Assembly (NCBI RefSeq): GCF_009177065.1
Contig: NZ_WEZF01000035.1
Span: 1-38,625, forward strand
Length of the DNA: 38,625 nt
Direction of reading: 5' to 3'
Origin: Tautonia marina
GTDB lineage: Bacteria; Planctomycetota; Planctomycetia; Isosphaerales; Isosphaeraceae
Shown here: piece by piece, positions 7,745 through 15,942 of the stretch
How positions within the stretch are numbered: position 1 is the first letter of the stretch
Layout of the letters: each line of letters begins with the position of its first letter
The notes under the pieces: generated by a model
Told to the model about the DNA's origin: nothing
What the model saw: only the letters and a program-made list of their open reading frames with translations
Database searches by the model: none
Translations under genes and position numbers: made by a program

Positions 7745-7770
7745 GCGGGCATTCGCCGGAGGATGCCCGC
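7745..7770 (+). promoter_or_regulatory. inverted repeat in front of the BNR gene
   Basis: GCGGGCAT (7745-7752) and ATGCCCGC (7763-7770) form a perfect 8-bp stem with a 10-base loop, ending 22 bases before the BNR start. This could be a 5' leader hairpin or an operator. No partner site elsewhere was seen. Confidence 0.35.
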
Positions 7771-7792
7771 GGCAATCGTCAAGGAGACGTCG

Positions 7793-8971
7793 ATGAGCAG
7801 GGTGCGAGTGCTGGTCGGTACGCGCAAGGGAGCGTTCATCCTGACCTCGGACGGCACGAGGGAGCGCTGGGAGGTCGATGGCCCGCACTTCTCGGGCTGG
7901 GAGGTGTATCACCTCAAGGGTTCGCCTGCCGATCCCAATCGGCTCTACGCCTCACAGTCGAGCGGATGGTTTGGGCAGATCATCCAGCGGTCGGACGACG
8001 GTGGCACGTCGTGGGAGCCCCCCGGCGGCGGGCCGACGACCGGCCCGGACGGCATGCCCGTGGGCCAGAGTAACCGGTTTGCCTATGATACGTCGGACCG
8101 AACCGGAAAGCCCTTGACGACCCACCAGTGGTACGACGGCACGCAGCACCCCTGGAAGTTCAAGCGCGTCTGGCACCTCGAACCCTCTCTCACCGATCCG
8201 GACGTCGTCTTTGCGGGGGTGGAAGATGCCGCGCTGTTCCGGTCGGACGACGGCGGCCTGAACTGGAACGAGCTGTCGGGGCTCCGGGGGCACGAGTCGG
8301 GACCCCTCTGGCAGCCGGGAGCCGGCGGGATGGGGGCCCACACGGTCCTCCTCGACCCGAGCGCCCCGGACCGGATCTTCGTGGCGATCTCGGCCGCCGG
8401 TGTCTTCCGCACCGACGACGGCGGCCTCACCTGGGCTCCCAAAAATCGGGGCCTCCGGTCACAGTACATTCCCGACCCGGACGCTGATGTCGGCCACTGC
8501 GTCCATCGGATTGCCCTTCACCCCTCGCGTCCTCACGTGTTGTTCATGCAGAAACACTGGGACGTGATGCGCAGCGACGACGCCGGCGATTCGTGGCACG
8601 AGGTCAGTGGCGATCTTCCCAGCGACTTCGGCTTTCCAATCGACGTCCACGCCCATGAGCCCGAGACTGTCTATGTGGTCCCGCTCACGAGCGACGCGGA
8701 GCGCTACCCACCCGAAGGGAAGCTTCGCGTCTACCGAAGCCGGACCGGCGGAGGCGCATGGGAGCCGCTGACCGAGGGCTTGCCGCAATCCGATTGCTAT
8801 GTCAACATCCTTCGAGACGCCATGGCCGTCGACCGGCTGGACCCGTGCGGCGTTTACTTCGGCACTACCGGCGGCCAGGTGTACGTCTCGCCCGACTCGG
8901 GAGATCGCTGGAGGCCGATCGTCCGGGACCTACCCGCTGTGCTCTCCGTGGAGGTCCAGACCCTACCATGA
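7793..8971 (+). CDS. BNR/Asp-box beta-propeller protein (sialidase-/VPS10-like, probably non-catalytic)
   Basis: 392 residues from ATG 7793 after AAGGAGA; no signal peptide, so cytoplasmic. Five Asp-boxes (S/T-x-D-x-G-x-x-W) are spaced along the chain: [10 protein letters not shown] (67-76), [30 protein letters not shown] and [10 protein letters not shown]. This predicts a propeller of the sialidase/sortilin class. Sialidase catalytic residues (Arg triad, FRIP motif) are not seen, so 'glycosyl hydrolase' annotations of this family should be treated with caution. Its stop overlaps the start of the ThiS-like gene (ATGA), implying translational coupling. Location behind the ECF42 cluster on the same strand suggests common control. 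Confidence 0.85.
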   Translation: MSRVRVLVGTRKGAFILTSDGTRERWEVDGPHFSGWEVYHLKGSPADPNRLYASQSSGWFGQIIQRSDDGGTSWEPPGGGPTTGPDGMPVGQSNRFAYDTSDRTGKPLTTHQWYDGTQHPWKFKRVWHLEPSLTDPDVVFAGVEDAALFRSDDGGLNWNELSGLRGHESGPLWQPGAGGMGAHTVLLDPSAPDRIFVAISAAGVFRTDDGGLTWAPKNRGLRSQYIPDPDADVGHCVHRIALHPSRPHVLFMQKHWDVMRSDDAGDSWHEVSGDLPSDFGFPIDVHAHEPETVYVVPLTSDAERYPPEGKLRVYRSRTGGGAWEPLTEGLPQSDCYVNILRDAMAVDRLDPCGVYFGTTGGQVYVSPDSGDRWRPIVRDLPAVLSVEVQTLP

Positions 8972-9267
8972 TTCGCGTCGTCATCCCTTACCACCTGCGG
9001 AACCTTGCGGGGATCGGTGGCGGCGAGGTTGAGCTGGAGGTCGAGGGTCCGGTGACGCTGCGATCGCTGCTCGACGCACTCGAGGCCCGCTATCCGATGC
9101 TTCGCGGGACGATCCGCGACCATGCCACCCAGCAGCGGCGGGCCTTCCTTCGATTTTTTGCCTGCGAACAGGACTTCTCTCACGAAGCCCCCGATACACC
9201 TTTGCCCGAAGAGGTCGCCTCGGGCAGAGAGCCCTTCCTGATCGTCGGGGCCATCGCGGGTGGTTAG
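8968..9267 (+). CDS. MoaD/ThiS-family ubiquitin-like protein
   Basis: 99 residues starting at ATG 8968, overlapping the preceding stop by 4 bases (ATGA). The pattern is [37 protein letters not shown], then the C-terminal LIVGAIAGG, which ends in the Gly-Gly tail used for thiocarboxylate formation in MoaD/ThiS proteins. No E1-like MoeB/ThiF or pterin synthase gene is nearby. Coupling to a BNR propeller rather than to cofactor genes suggests a role as a sulfur carrier or ubiquitin-like tag in this locus, but this is inference. Confidence 0.85.
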   Translation: MIRVVIPYHLRNLAGIGGGEVELEVEGPVTLRSLLDALEARYPMLRGTIRDHATQQRRAFLRFFACEQDFSHEAPDTPLPEEVASGREPFLIVGAIAGG

Positions 9268-9466
9268 CTGGCCCGAAGTCGCGGGACTTCGTATCGAGGT
9301 TCCGCGAACCCTTCGCCATTCACTTCGATTGAGGTGTCAATGTCCTTGCATTCGGAACGCAGGATTGCTCTCGGGCAGGTTGCTTTCGCCAAGGGTCCGG
9401 GCCGGGCATTCAGGCTGGACTCCTGAGCATCGGAACTTCAGGATCACTCACGATTGCCTGGACTCT

Positions 9467-10438
9467 CTACCCGAACGCACGATCGAACGCAGCCCGGATC
9501 GCCGGTCGATCGCGCTCCTCGACGACCGACTTCACCCGTTCACGGATGAGCGGGTCGTCCTTGTGGATCCCGAGAACCGCGAGAGCCTCGGCCGCGTCGG
9601 GTTCCGGTCCGGTTGCGACAAGTTCCGCCAGGAAGTCGAACGCGGCGGGGCGGCGCAGGATGGCCACGGCCAGAAGCAGATGCCGTTTCAATTCCGACGA
9701 AGACGAGTGCCGCCAGCACTCCACGAGTGGATCGAGCGCCTCGGCCAACCGCGACTTACCCAGCGCGAGGGCCGCCGACTCGCAGCCGATCGGGTCGCTT
9801 GGGTCAAGGTAGGTGACCACGAGAGTCAGGTACTCGCTGGCGTCGACGGCCAACAGGCCGCCGAGGCACTCGGAGAAGACATCGGGATCGGTGTCGCCGA
9901 TCCGGGCCTTCAACCGAAGCACCAGGCCCGCGGCCTCTCCGCCGACGGCCCCGAGCGCCGTGGCCGCCGCGCTCCGCACGTCCTCGGCGGGATCGGCGAG
10001 CGCGTCGACCAGCAACGGCAGCGCGCCAGTCCCTTCGACCCGTGCCAGGGCGAGAACCCCCGCGGCACGCAGGGGCGCAGCCGAGTCCTCCGAGCCGCCC
10101 CAGACCGGTTCGAGCTGCACATGCCGCGCCGCCTTCAAAAAGACTCCGGAATCCGGATGTTCCATGTCGTTGAGGGCCTGCACAATGCCGAGCTTGGCCC
10201 GGCAGAGCTTGTCGTCCTTGAGCGGGTTGATCAGGAAGCGATCGAAGGCCGCCTCCAGCTCACCGGCGCACTCGACGAGCGAATTCTCCCCGGCGATCGC
10301 TGCGGCCGCGGCAACGACCAGGTTCGATCGGTCACCGATCCGAGCCCTCAGCTCGGCCTTTTGCTCGTTGGTGAGCGACTGGCCGCGGAGGGCCCGCAGG
10401 GCCGCGAGCTTGTCGTCGAGAGATCGTCGGGCTGCCAT
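9467..10438 (-). CDS. HEAT-repeat protein
   Basis: 323 residues, ATG at 10438 with GGAG seven bases upstream. Nearly all helix-pair repeats: DSAAPLRAAGVLALARVEG, LPLLVDALADPAEDVRSAAA, then TALGAVGG, plus CESAALALGKSRLAEALDPL. This is an alpha-solenoid of the PBS-lyase/HEAT type used for protein binding. No signal peptide or membrane segment. Convergent with the ThiS-like gene (about 200 bp gap) and 214 bp downstream of the DUF1697 gene on the same strand. No specific function can be assigned. Confidence 0.85.
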   Translation of the reverse strand: MAARRSLDDKLAALRALRGQSLTNEQKAELRARIGDRSNLVVAAAAAIAGENSLVECAGELEAAFDRFLINPLKDDKLCRAKLGIVQALNDMEHPDSGVFLKAARHVQLEPVWGGSEDSAAPLRAAGVLALARVEGTGALPLLVDALADPAEDVRSAAATALGAVGGEAAGLVLRLKARIGDTDPDVFSECLGGLLAVDASEYLTLVVTYLDPSDPIGCESAALALGKSRLAEALDPLVECWRHSSSSELKRHLLLAVAILRRPAAFDFLAELVATGPEPDAAEALAVLGIHKDDPLIRERVKSVVEERDRPAIRAAFDRAFG

Positions 10439-10652
10439 GCTTCACTCCAACGTTTCGGAGAAGGAAATCCTTCCGGGAACGCGTTCGCGGACGCGCCGAG
10501 GACGCGACCGTGTGCCTCTGGGCAGCATCGTCGAGACGTGCGTTGAAGCCGGTCGCGTGGTCCGCGTCGCTGGCTTCACCGCAACTGATCCTCGTCTCTC
10601 ACTGGATGACCGTGCCCAACTTGAACAAGCTGGACCGGCCAGGCCCAGCCGG

Positions 10653-11168
10653 TCAGCTCAGTTCGGCGGCCATCTCGGCCAGCTTGGTCACCGTGTTGAT
10701 GTTACGTGCCGTGCCGGCCACGGCGGCGGGGATCTTCAACCGGGACCGGCCCATGCCGTCGCCGTAATGGACGTAGATCTCTCGCCTTCCGAGGCGGATC
10801 TCCTCGCCGGCACGGCCGGTTGCCCGTTCCACGGTCTCAGCGGGTGGGGGGGCGTCCAGGAAGATGGCCACGGTCCGGCTGGGCGAGGCGTCCGGGAACG
10901 GGTTGCTCGCGACGACATCCCTCATCTCCACGGCGGTACGAACCAGCACGCCGACGGGCTTGCTGGCGTACCGTTGCAGGGCAGACTCCAGGGCCGCCTT
11001 GACCTGGGTTTCCGATAACTCGCTTGCGAAAACGACATTGCCACTGGCGATGTACGTCCGGACACAGAGGAATCCGGAGTGTTCGCAAAGGGCCTTGAGG
11101 TCGCTCATCGGCAGTTTTCCGGTGCCACCGACGTTCACGGCCCGGAGCAGGGCAATATAGGCGTTCAT
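10653..11168 (-). CDS. DUF1697 domain protein
   Basis: 171 residues. It opens with the family signature YIALLRAVNVGGTGKLPMSD, followed by RTYIASGNVVFAS and NPFPDASPSRTVAIFLD, and ends near TRNINTVTKLAEM, covering the whole DUF1697 length. Cytoplasmic and of unknown function. The ribosome site is weak (AGGG about 12 bases before ATG). Stand-alone gene on the minus strand between the HEAT gene and the decayed Rrf2 regulator. Confidence 0.92.
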   Translation of the reverse strand: MNAYIALLRAVNVGGTGKLPMSDLKALCEHSGFLCVRTYIASGNVVFASELSETQVKAALESALQRYASKPVGVLVRTAVEMRDVVASNPFPDASPSRTVAIFLDAPPPAETVERATGRAGEEIRLGRREIYVHYGDGMGRSRLKIPAAVAGTARNINTVTKLAEMAAELS

Positions 11169-11429
11169 GACAGCACCGATCCCTGGCGTCGTGGCGGGGA
11201 ATAACTCTCAGCCGTTCGAACCGATGGTCCGAGGTCAGCACCTTGCTCAGCCGTTTCGTCTGGGTGGCCTGGAGCGGTCGCGGCAACCTCTCGACCCTCA
11301 CCTCTCCAATGTGGGACAGCGGTGAAGTCCCAGAGACCTCTCGCAAAGCACGCTGAACGCCCATCGGCCTGAGTCGTCACCTGTCTTCCATCGGCGATAC
11401 GCTGCTTCGAGCTCGAACGGCGGGGATGA

Positions 11430-11698
11430 TTATCCCGCGGATGGCCCGTCTCGGCCACCGGAGATTCGCTCCACCCGCGCCGTCAGTTCGCCAACCGGCC
11501 GCGCCGCCGCGCCGCCGCCGTGCAAACCTCTCCGGCCGACGACGATCCCGGCTCGCCCAGCGCCCGCAGTACCTTGGCCGGGTCGCCAACGGGCACCCTC
11601 GTCTCGGCCGTGATCGCCTGCGTTGTCATCGGTTCGCGCGCTGCAAGACCGATGCAGGCCTTCGCCCGCAGGGCATACTCAGCTGTCTACGAGATCAT
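11430..11698 (-). pseudogene. Rrf2-family (NsrR-like) regulator, inactivated
   Basis: From ATG 11698 the minus strand reads MIS, stop, TAEYALRAKACIGLAA, MTTQAITAETRVPVGDPAKV and LRALGEPG. A shift to another frame then continues IVVGRRGLHGGG, ARPVGEL and ends at TAA 11430. This matches an Rrf2 winged helix (consensus MISQTAEYALRA, TRVPAGYLSKVL, LVRSQRGLHGGF). Codon 4 is TAG where CAG is expected, there is a frame disruption near 11547, and the C-terminal part with the iron-sulfur cysteines is missing. The regulator is therefore dead. It is divergent from the nitric oxide reductase gene, the usual arrangement for an NO-sensing repressor. Confidence 0.8.
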
Positions 11699-11723
11699 CG
11701 GGGCGTCTCTCCAAGAGAATCGG

Positions 11724-11762
11724 ATATTTGGACCTTGACATCCAAATATGGGTGGCGATACT
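11724..11762 (+). promoter_or_regulatory. promoter and palindromic operator for the nitric oxide reductase gene
   Basis: ATATTTGGA (11724-11732), 8 bases, TCCAAATAT (11741-11749) is a perfect 9-bp inverted repeat. Within and next to its spacer is a consensus TTGACA (11735-11740), followed after 16 bases by GATACT (11757-11762, 4 of 6 to TATAAT). A protein bound to the palindrome would block -35 recognition. It lies between the divergent Rrf2 remnant and the reductase gene, so it is most simply the old Rrf2 operator, possibly now served by another regulator. Confidence 0.65.
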
Positions 11763-11923
11763 GTTCGAGCAAGGGATCGTCAATCCCGACGAGACGATGG
11801 GACGGCCGGGCTCGGCTCCGAGCGCCCTGTCGCGCGGCCCGCCGCGCGGGTCGGGGGCTGGCCGTCTTCGCGAGACCTGTACGTGGCGTTGGGGCGACGC
11901 CGGCAGAGTGAGGGAGATCGAGG

Positions 11924-14224
11924 ATGAAGTACCTGCGCCTGTGGATCGCCTTGGGAGTCGTCATCGCTGCGTCGTTCGCGGTGCTGGGCTATTACGGATG
12001 GGATCTCTACCGCCAGGCACCTCCGGTGCCGGGACGGGTGGTGACGAGTGACGGACAGGTCGTCTTGACCGGGCAGGAGATCAAGGACGGTCAGAACGTC
12101 TGGCAGTCGATGGGTGGCCAGGAGGTGGGCACGATCTGGGGGCACGGCAGCTACGTCGCCCCCGACTGGTCGGCCGACTGGCTGCACCGCGTGGCGACCT
12201 GGCTGGTCGAGCACTGGGCCGCCGACGAGTACGGCCGTCCCTTCGACGAGCTGGACGACGAGGCTCAGGCCGCCCTTCAGGCCCGGCTCCGTCGCGAGCT
12301 GCGGACGAACACCTACGATCCGGAGACAGGTGACCTGATCGTTTCTTCGCTGCGGGCTGAGGCGATCGCCGCCGTCGGCGATCACTACGCGGCCCTCTTC
12401 GGCGACGACCCCGACCTACACGACTTGCGCGACGCCTACGCGATTCCGGCCAACTCCCTCAAGACCCCCGAGCGCCGCGAGCAGCTCAACGCCTTCTTCT
12501 TCTGGGCCTCGTGGGCCTGCGCCACCAACCGGCCCGGAGGCGAGGTGACCTACACGAACAACTGGCCGGCCGAGGAGCTGATTGCCAATCGCCCGTCCGG
12601 GGCCTTGGTCGTCTGGTCGGTCCTGAGCTTCGTGTTGTTGCTGGCCGGTATCGGCGCCCTGGCCTGGTACTTCGCCGCCGAGCGACACAGGGGAGACGAA
12701 TACCATGAGCCTCCCGGGGCCGACCCGCTTCTGGCTCTCCGCCCGACACCGTCAATGCGAGCGACCTTGAAGTTCTTCTGGGTCGTCGCAGCGTTGCTGG
12801 TGGCGCAGGTCGGCCTGGGAGCGGTCACGGCGCACTACGGTGTCGAGGGCTCGGGCTTCTACGGCTTCCCGCTGGCCGAGTGGCTGCCGTACAGCGTCAC
12901 CCGGACCTGGCATCAGCAGCTCGGCATCTTCTGGATCGCCACGGCCTGGCTGGCGACCGGCCTGTTCATGGCGCCGGCCGTCTCGGGGCACGAGCCGAGG
13001 TTCCAGCGAGCCGGGGTGAACTTCCTGTTCGTCAGCCTTCTGATCATTGTGGTCGGCTCGATGGCCGGTCAGTGGCTGGCGGTCCAGCAACGGCTCGGCC
13101 TGGAGGCGAACTTCTGGTTTGGCCATCAGGGATACGAATATGTCGACCTGGGCCGTTTCTGGCAGCTCTTCCTGACCGTCGGCCTGTTCCTCTGGCTCTT
13201 CCTGATGGCGCGGGCCATCTGGCCGGCGTTCCGCCAGCCGGGCGACCACAAGCACCTGCTTGGCCTGTTTCTGCTGGCCTCGGCGGCGATCCCGATCTTC
13301 TACGTCCCGGGCCTGATGTGGCACCGCCAGACCAACCTGGCGATTGCCGAATACTGGCGCTGGTGGGTGGTTCACCTGTGGGTCGAGGGCTTCTTCGAGG
13401 TCTTCGCCACCGTGGTCATCGCCTTCCTGTTCACGCGGATGGGTCTCTTGCGAACGACAACGGCCACCGCCGCGGTCCTCTTCGCCACGACGATCTTCCT
13501 CTCCGGAGGCATCATCGGCACCTTCCACCATCTGTACTTCACCGGCACACCGACGGCAATCCTGGCCCTGGGCTCGGTCTTCAGCGCGTTGGAGGTGGTG
13601 CCGCTGGTGCTCATCGGCTTTGAGGCGTATGAGAACCTGACGCTGTCTCAGGCTCGGCCGTGGGTGTCGGCCTACCGCTGGCCGATCTATTTCTTCGTGG
13701 CCGTGGCCTTCTGGAACCTCGTCGGCGCCGGGCTGTTCGGCTTCCTGATCAACCCGCCGATCGCCCTCTACTACATGCAAGGCCTGAACACGACCCCGGT
13801 GCACGGCCATACGGCCCTGTTCGGCGTCTACGGGATGCTTGGCATCGGCCTGATGCTCTTCTGCCTGAAGGGCCTGACTCTCCGCCGCGAGTGGAAGACC
13901 GGAGCGCTCTCCTTTGCCTTCTGGACGATCAACATCGGCCTGGCCCTGATGGTCCTGCTCAGCGTCCTACCGGTGGGCCTCCTGCAAACCTGGGCGAGCG
14001 TCGAGCACGGGATGTGGTACGCTCGATCGGCCGAGTTCATGCAGACCGATCTTATGAACACCCTTCGCTGGCTCCGCGTCGTCGGCGACACGATCTTCGC
14101 CACCGGGGTGGTCGCGCTCGGCTGGTTCGTCCTCGGTCTCCGGTTTGGCTGGTCGACCCGGTCCGAGCCCGACGCCGTCGCGCGGGCATACCCGGAACAG
14201 GCCGAGGCACTCTCCGCCCGCTGA
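11924..14224 (+). CDS. norB: quinol-dependent nitric oxide reductase (qNOR, single-subunit)
   Basis: 766 residues, the usual qNOR length, starting at ATG 11924 after AGGGAG. It catalyses 2 NO + 2e + 2H to N2O + water at the cytoplasmic membrane, with electrons from quinol. One N-terminal helix is followed by a periplasmic c-type-like domain without a CxxCH haem motif (GQEIKDGQNVWQSMGGQEVG), as expected for qNOR. About 12 core helices then follow. Haem/iron ligand regions are seen: WHQQLGIFW (H330), WWVVHLWVEGFFEVFAT, GTFHHLYFTG (H535, H536) and HGHTALFGVYG. The FeB-associated Glu (VEGFFE) is present. The gene appears intact and stand-alone. It probably serves NO detoxification, since no nitrite or N2O reductase gene is in the window. 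Confidence 0.95.
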   Translation: MKYLRLWIALGVVIAASFAVLGYYGWDLYRQAPPVPGRVVTSDGQVVLTGQEIKDGQNVWQSMGGQEVGTIWGHGSYVAPDWSADWLHRVATWLVEHWAADEYGRPFDELDDEAQAALQARLRRELRTNTYDPETGDLIVSSLRAEAIAAVGDHYAALFGDDPDLHDLRDAYAIPANSLKTPERREQLNAFFFWASWACATNRPGGEVTYTNNWPAEELIANRPSGALVVWSVLSFVLLLAGIGALAWYFAAERHRGDEYHEPPGADPLLALRPTPSMRATLKFFWVVAALLVAQVGLGAVTAHYGVEGSGFYGFPLAEWLPYSVTRTWHQQLGIFWIATAWLATGLFMAPAVSGHEPRFQRAGVNFLFVSLLIIVVGSMAGQWLAVQQRLGLEANFWFGHQGYEYVDLGRFWQLFLTVGLFLWLFLMARAIWPAFRQPGDHKHLLGLFLLASAAIPIFYVPGLMWHRQTNLAIAEYWRWWVVHLWVEGFFEVFATVVIAFLFTRMGLLRTTTATAAVLFATTIFLSGGIIGTFHHLYFTGTPTAILALGSVFSALEVVPLVLIGFEAYENLTLSQARPWVSAYRWPIYFFVAVAFWNLVGAGLFGFLINPPIALYYMQGLNTTPVHGHTALFGVYGMLGIGLMLFCLKGLTLRREWKTGALSFAFWTINIGLALMVLLSVLPVGLLQTWASVEHGMWYARSAEFMQTDLMNTLRWLRVVGDTIFATGVVALGWFVLGLRFGWSTRSEPDAVARAYPEQAEALSAR

Positions 14225-14376
14225 CCGCGAAATGATGGGGGATGCGATCAGGAACGCGAGGAGCGACGTGGCCACTGAGGTCTCCGAACTCCGGGTGACC
14301 CTCTTGCCTGGACTTTCCCACGGATGGCGGTTTCCGGGATATGAGCATTGCCTTGTTGGTGTACGCATCGCTGCGG

Positions 14377-14790
14377 CAAGCCCTCGATGTCCGGCTAGTA
14401 CTCCTCCAGGCGAGGGTTTTCAGGGGCCGAGGCGACGAGCCGAACCTCCCTTCCAAGCAGCTCGGAGAAAGCCCGGTCCACGTCATCCCGGTCGCTTCGG
14501 AGCGATCGGCCATCTGGCAGCGTGATGCGGACGGGAGGCGGTGGCGAGCCCGCGATCGGCTCGTCGAGGAACTCGGTGCGGCAGTCAAAAAGCTGGCCTT
14601 ACTTGCGAGGACTCTTGGCGCTGGCGATCCGACCATCGGCGACGTCAACCAGCGCGTAGGCCCGGTCGCCAACCAGACCGCGCTCGGTGACCTCGGCGGC
14701 GATTCGCTCCTCGCCCATCATCGACTTGACCGGATAACGCCACAGGAGGACGAATTCTCCGAGCACCGCATCGGGGGATTCCACCATCAT
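14377..14790 (-). pseudogene. MOSC-domain protein, inactivated and truncated
   Basis: A good start (ATG 14790 or 14787 after GGAGGAAAG) leads into LGEFVLLWRYPVKSMMGEE, GLVGDRAYALVDV and IASAKSPRK. A TAA follows at 14599-14601 where the family has Trp (RKWG). The same frame then continues GQLFDCRTEFLDEP, VRITLPDGRSL and FSELLGREVRLVASAPENP, ending LEEY, TAG at 14395, PDIEGL. The second stop again replaces a Trp (EEYWPDI). The C-terminal part of the MOSC domain with its cysteine is missing. Two nonsense codons plus truncation make it non-functional. MOSC proteins carry sulfur to molybdenum cofactor enzymes. Confidence 0.8.
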
Positions 14791-14873
14791 CTTTCCTCCT
14801 TCGTTTGGCGTTGGAATCAATCGCGGCGAGCCCGACCCGGGAAGCGCGTGCGCCGCCATTCCCGGGCCGAGCA

Positions 14874-15146
14874 TCATGGTGTCTCTGGAGAATCGGTCCT
14901 CGATTCGATCGTCGGTAGATCGCCGAGGGTCGATGCGGTACGGCTCGATTCGGGGGCCGGGGGCAGCCCGCTCTCCTCCAGGCCGCAAACCGATCTCAGA
15001 TCGAGCGTGCGGATCGCTCCGACCGCCGCCTCCCAACGGCCCTCGGCGCAGAGGCCGCTCAGGCCGGCATCTTCGTACGCCTCGACCGCCGCTCGTACCA
15101 AGGCAGATCGCACACGCTCGGCAAGTTCTGTCGATCGGTTGTCCAC
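14874..15146 (-). CDS. small hypothetical protein, GTG start
   Basis: 90 residues from GTG 15146, preceded by AGAGGGG five bases upstream; the open frame runs further upstream but without a ribosome site or protein character. The core (STELAERVRSALVRAAVEAY, then EDAGLSGLCAEGRWEAAVGA and IRTLDL) is a conserved-looking helical pattern (AYEDAG..GLC.EGRWEAA..A.R.LDL). I recognise it as a small uncharacterised family in bacteria but cannot name it. The Pro/Ser-rich tail from about residue 58 has no domain. Its stop is 83 bp before the MOSC pseudogene on the same strand, so the pair may once have been an operon. Confidence 0.6.
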   Translation of the reverse strand: MDNRSTELAERVRSALVRAAVEAYEDAGLSGLCAEGRWEAAVGAIRTLDLRSVCGLEESGLPPAPESSRTASTLGDLPTIESRTDSPETP

Positions 15147-15942
15147 CGTTTCCCCTCTTGTGAGACCTCTGTCCAGTTCCTCGGAGACTCCGGGAGCCAT
15201 GAAGTCTGCCACGACACGATGACGGCTCGGTAGCCCTTCAACCAGATGAAACTCAGGCTCAAGGCTTCTTCGACCATCTTGACGCCTGGGGATCGCTGAT
15301 GACGAGGTCGCTCCGCTGTTCGATTCGCAAGCCCCCGCGAATGGCTGAGCGCGAGGCATGCGTCGGCCGCTGGTGACGCCTGGAGACGCGGGGAATTTTA
15401 ATGAAGAAATCGAGATGTTGAGAGGTCGATTTTGGAGTGATCCACACGCTCTTTGGAATCCAAATCTCTGAACCGTTTTCGACTCCAAGAATTTTTTTCA
15501 ATTAGGCTCTTGCGTTTGCTTATGAACGCAGTATCGTATCGCAAGGATCGGGATTGGAGTCGCAGTGAAGGCGATCCCAATCAAGATAACGTAATCCTGT
15601 AGTAGCAACGGGATTGAAATGACTCAACTGCTCGATCTCTCTCGACTGTTCTGATCGTACGGGATCGCCGCCTTCTTCTCCTGACCTTTTCAAGAGGTCG
15701 AACGACGAGAATCGACTCGTTGAACCTCTTGTGAGTTGCACCGACCAAACTGGTCCGGTTGGGTAGTACGTCTCATCAGTGATGCTGCATGATCGCTCGG
15801 GTTCGATGCCCGGAGTTTGGGGAGCGTCCGCCAGCACCGCACAGGGGCATGTAATTGCCTCGTGTGATTTCGATGATCGGCAAGATCGTTTCGGTGGGTT
15901 CCACAGAATCGTCCGCAAGATCCCAGTCGGGCCAGGAGAACC
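15147..15942. other. long intergenic region before the metabolic island
   Basis: 796 bases, less GC-rich than average (especially 15390-15640), with no convincing gene. Open frames on the minus strand give no known domain. It holds a sizeable inverted repeat at 15691-15731 (listed separately) and ends with AGGAGAACC before the AGE-family start. The operon promoter should be here, but no clear -35/-10 pair stands out. Confidence 0.5.
15691..15731. promoter_or_regulatory. imperfect inverted repeat upstream of the island
   Basis: CAAGAGGTCGAACGA (15691-15705) pairs with the 15717-15731 arm (13 of 15 positions, outer 8 perfect: CAAGAGGT/ACCTCTTG) around an 11-base loop. It lies 212 bases before the AGE-family gene. 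It may be a leader hairpin, a terminator in either direction or a protein site. No T-tract. Confidence 0.4.

Noticed and set aside
12752-13810. 352-codon minus-strand open frame
   Set aside because: Antisense of the nitric oxide reductase membrane helices, giving a His/Gln/Arg-rich sequence with no domain.
15598-15620. Single CRISPR-like repeat end (AGCAACGGGATTGAAAT)
   Set aside because: It resembles the 3' end of some type I repeats, but there is only one copy, no spacer array and no cas gene in the window.
15798-15812. T-arm-like CGGGTTCGATGCCCG
   Set aside because: It resembles a tRNA T arm, but there is no anticodon arm, D arm or acceptor stem around it.
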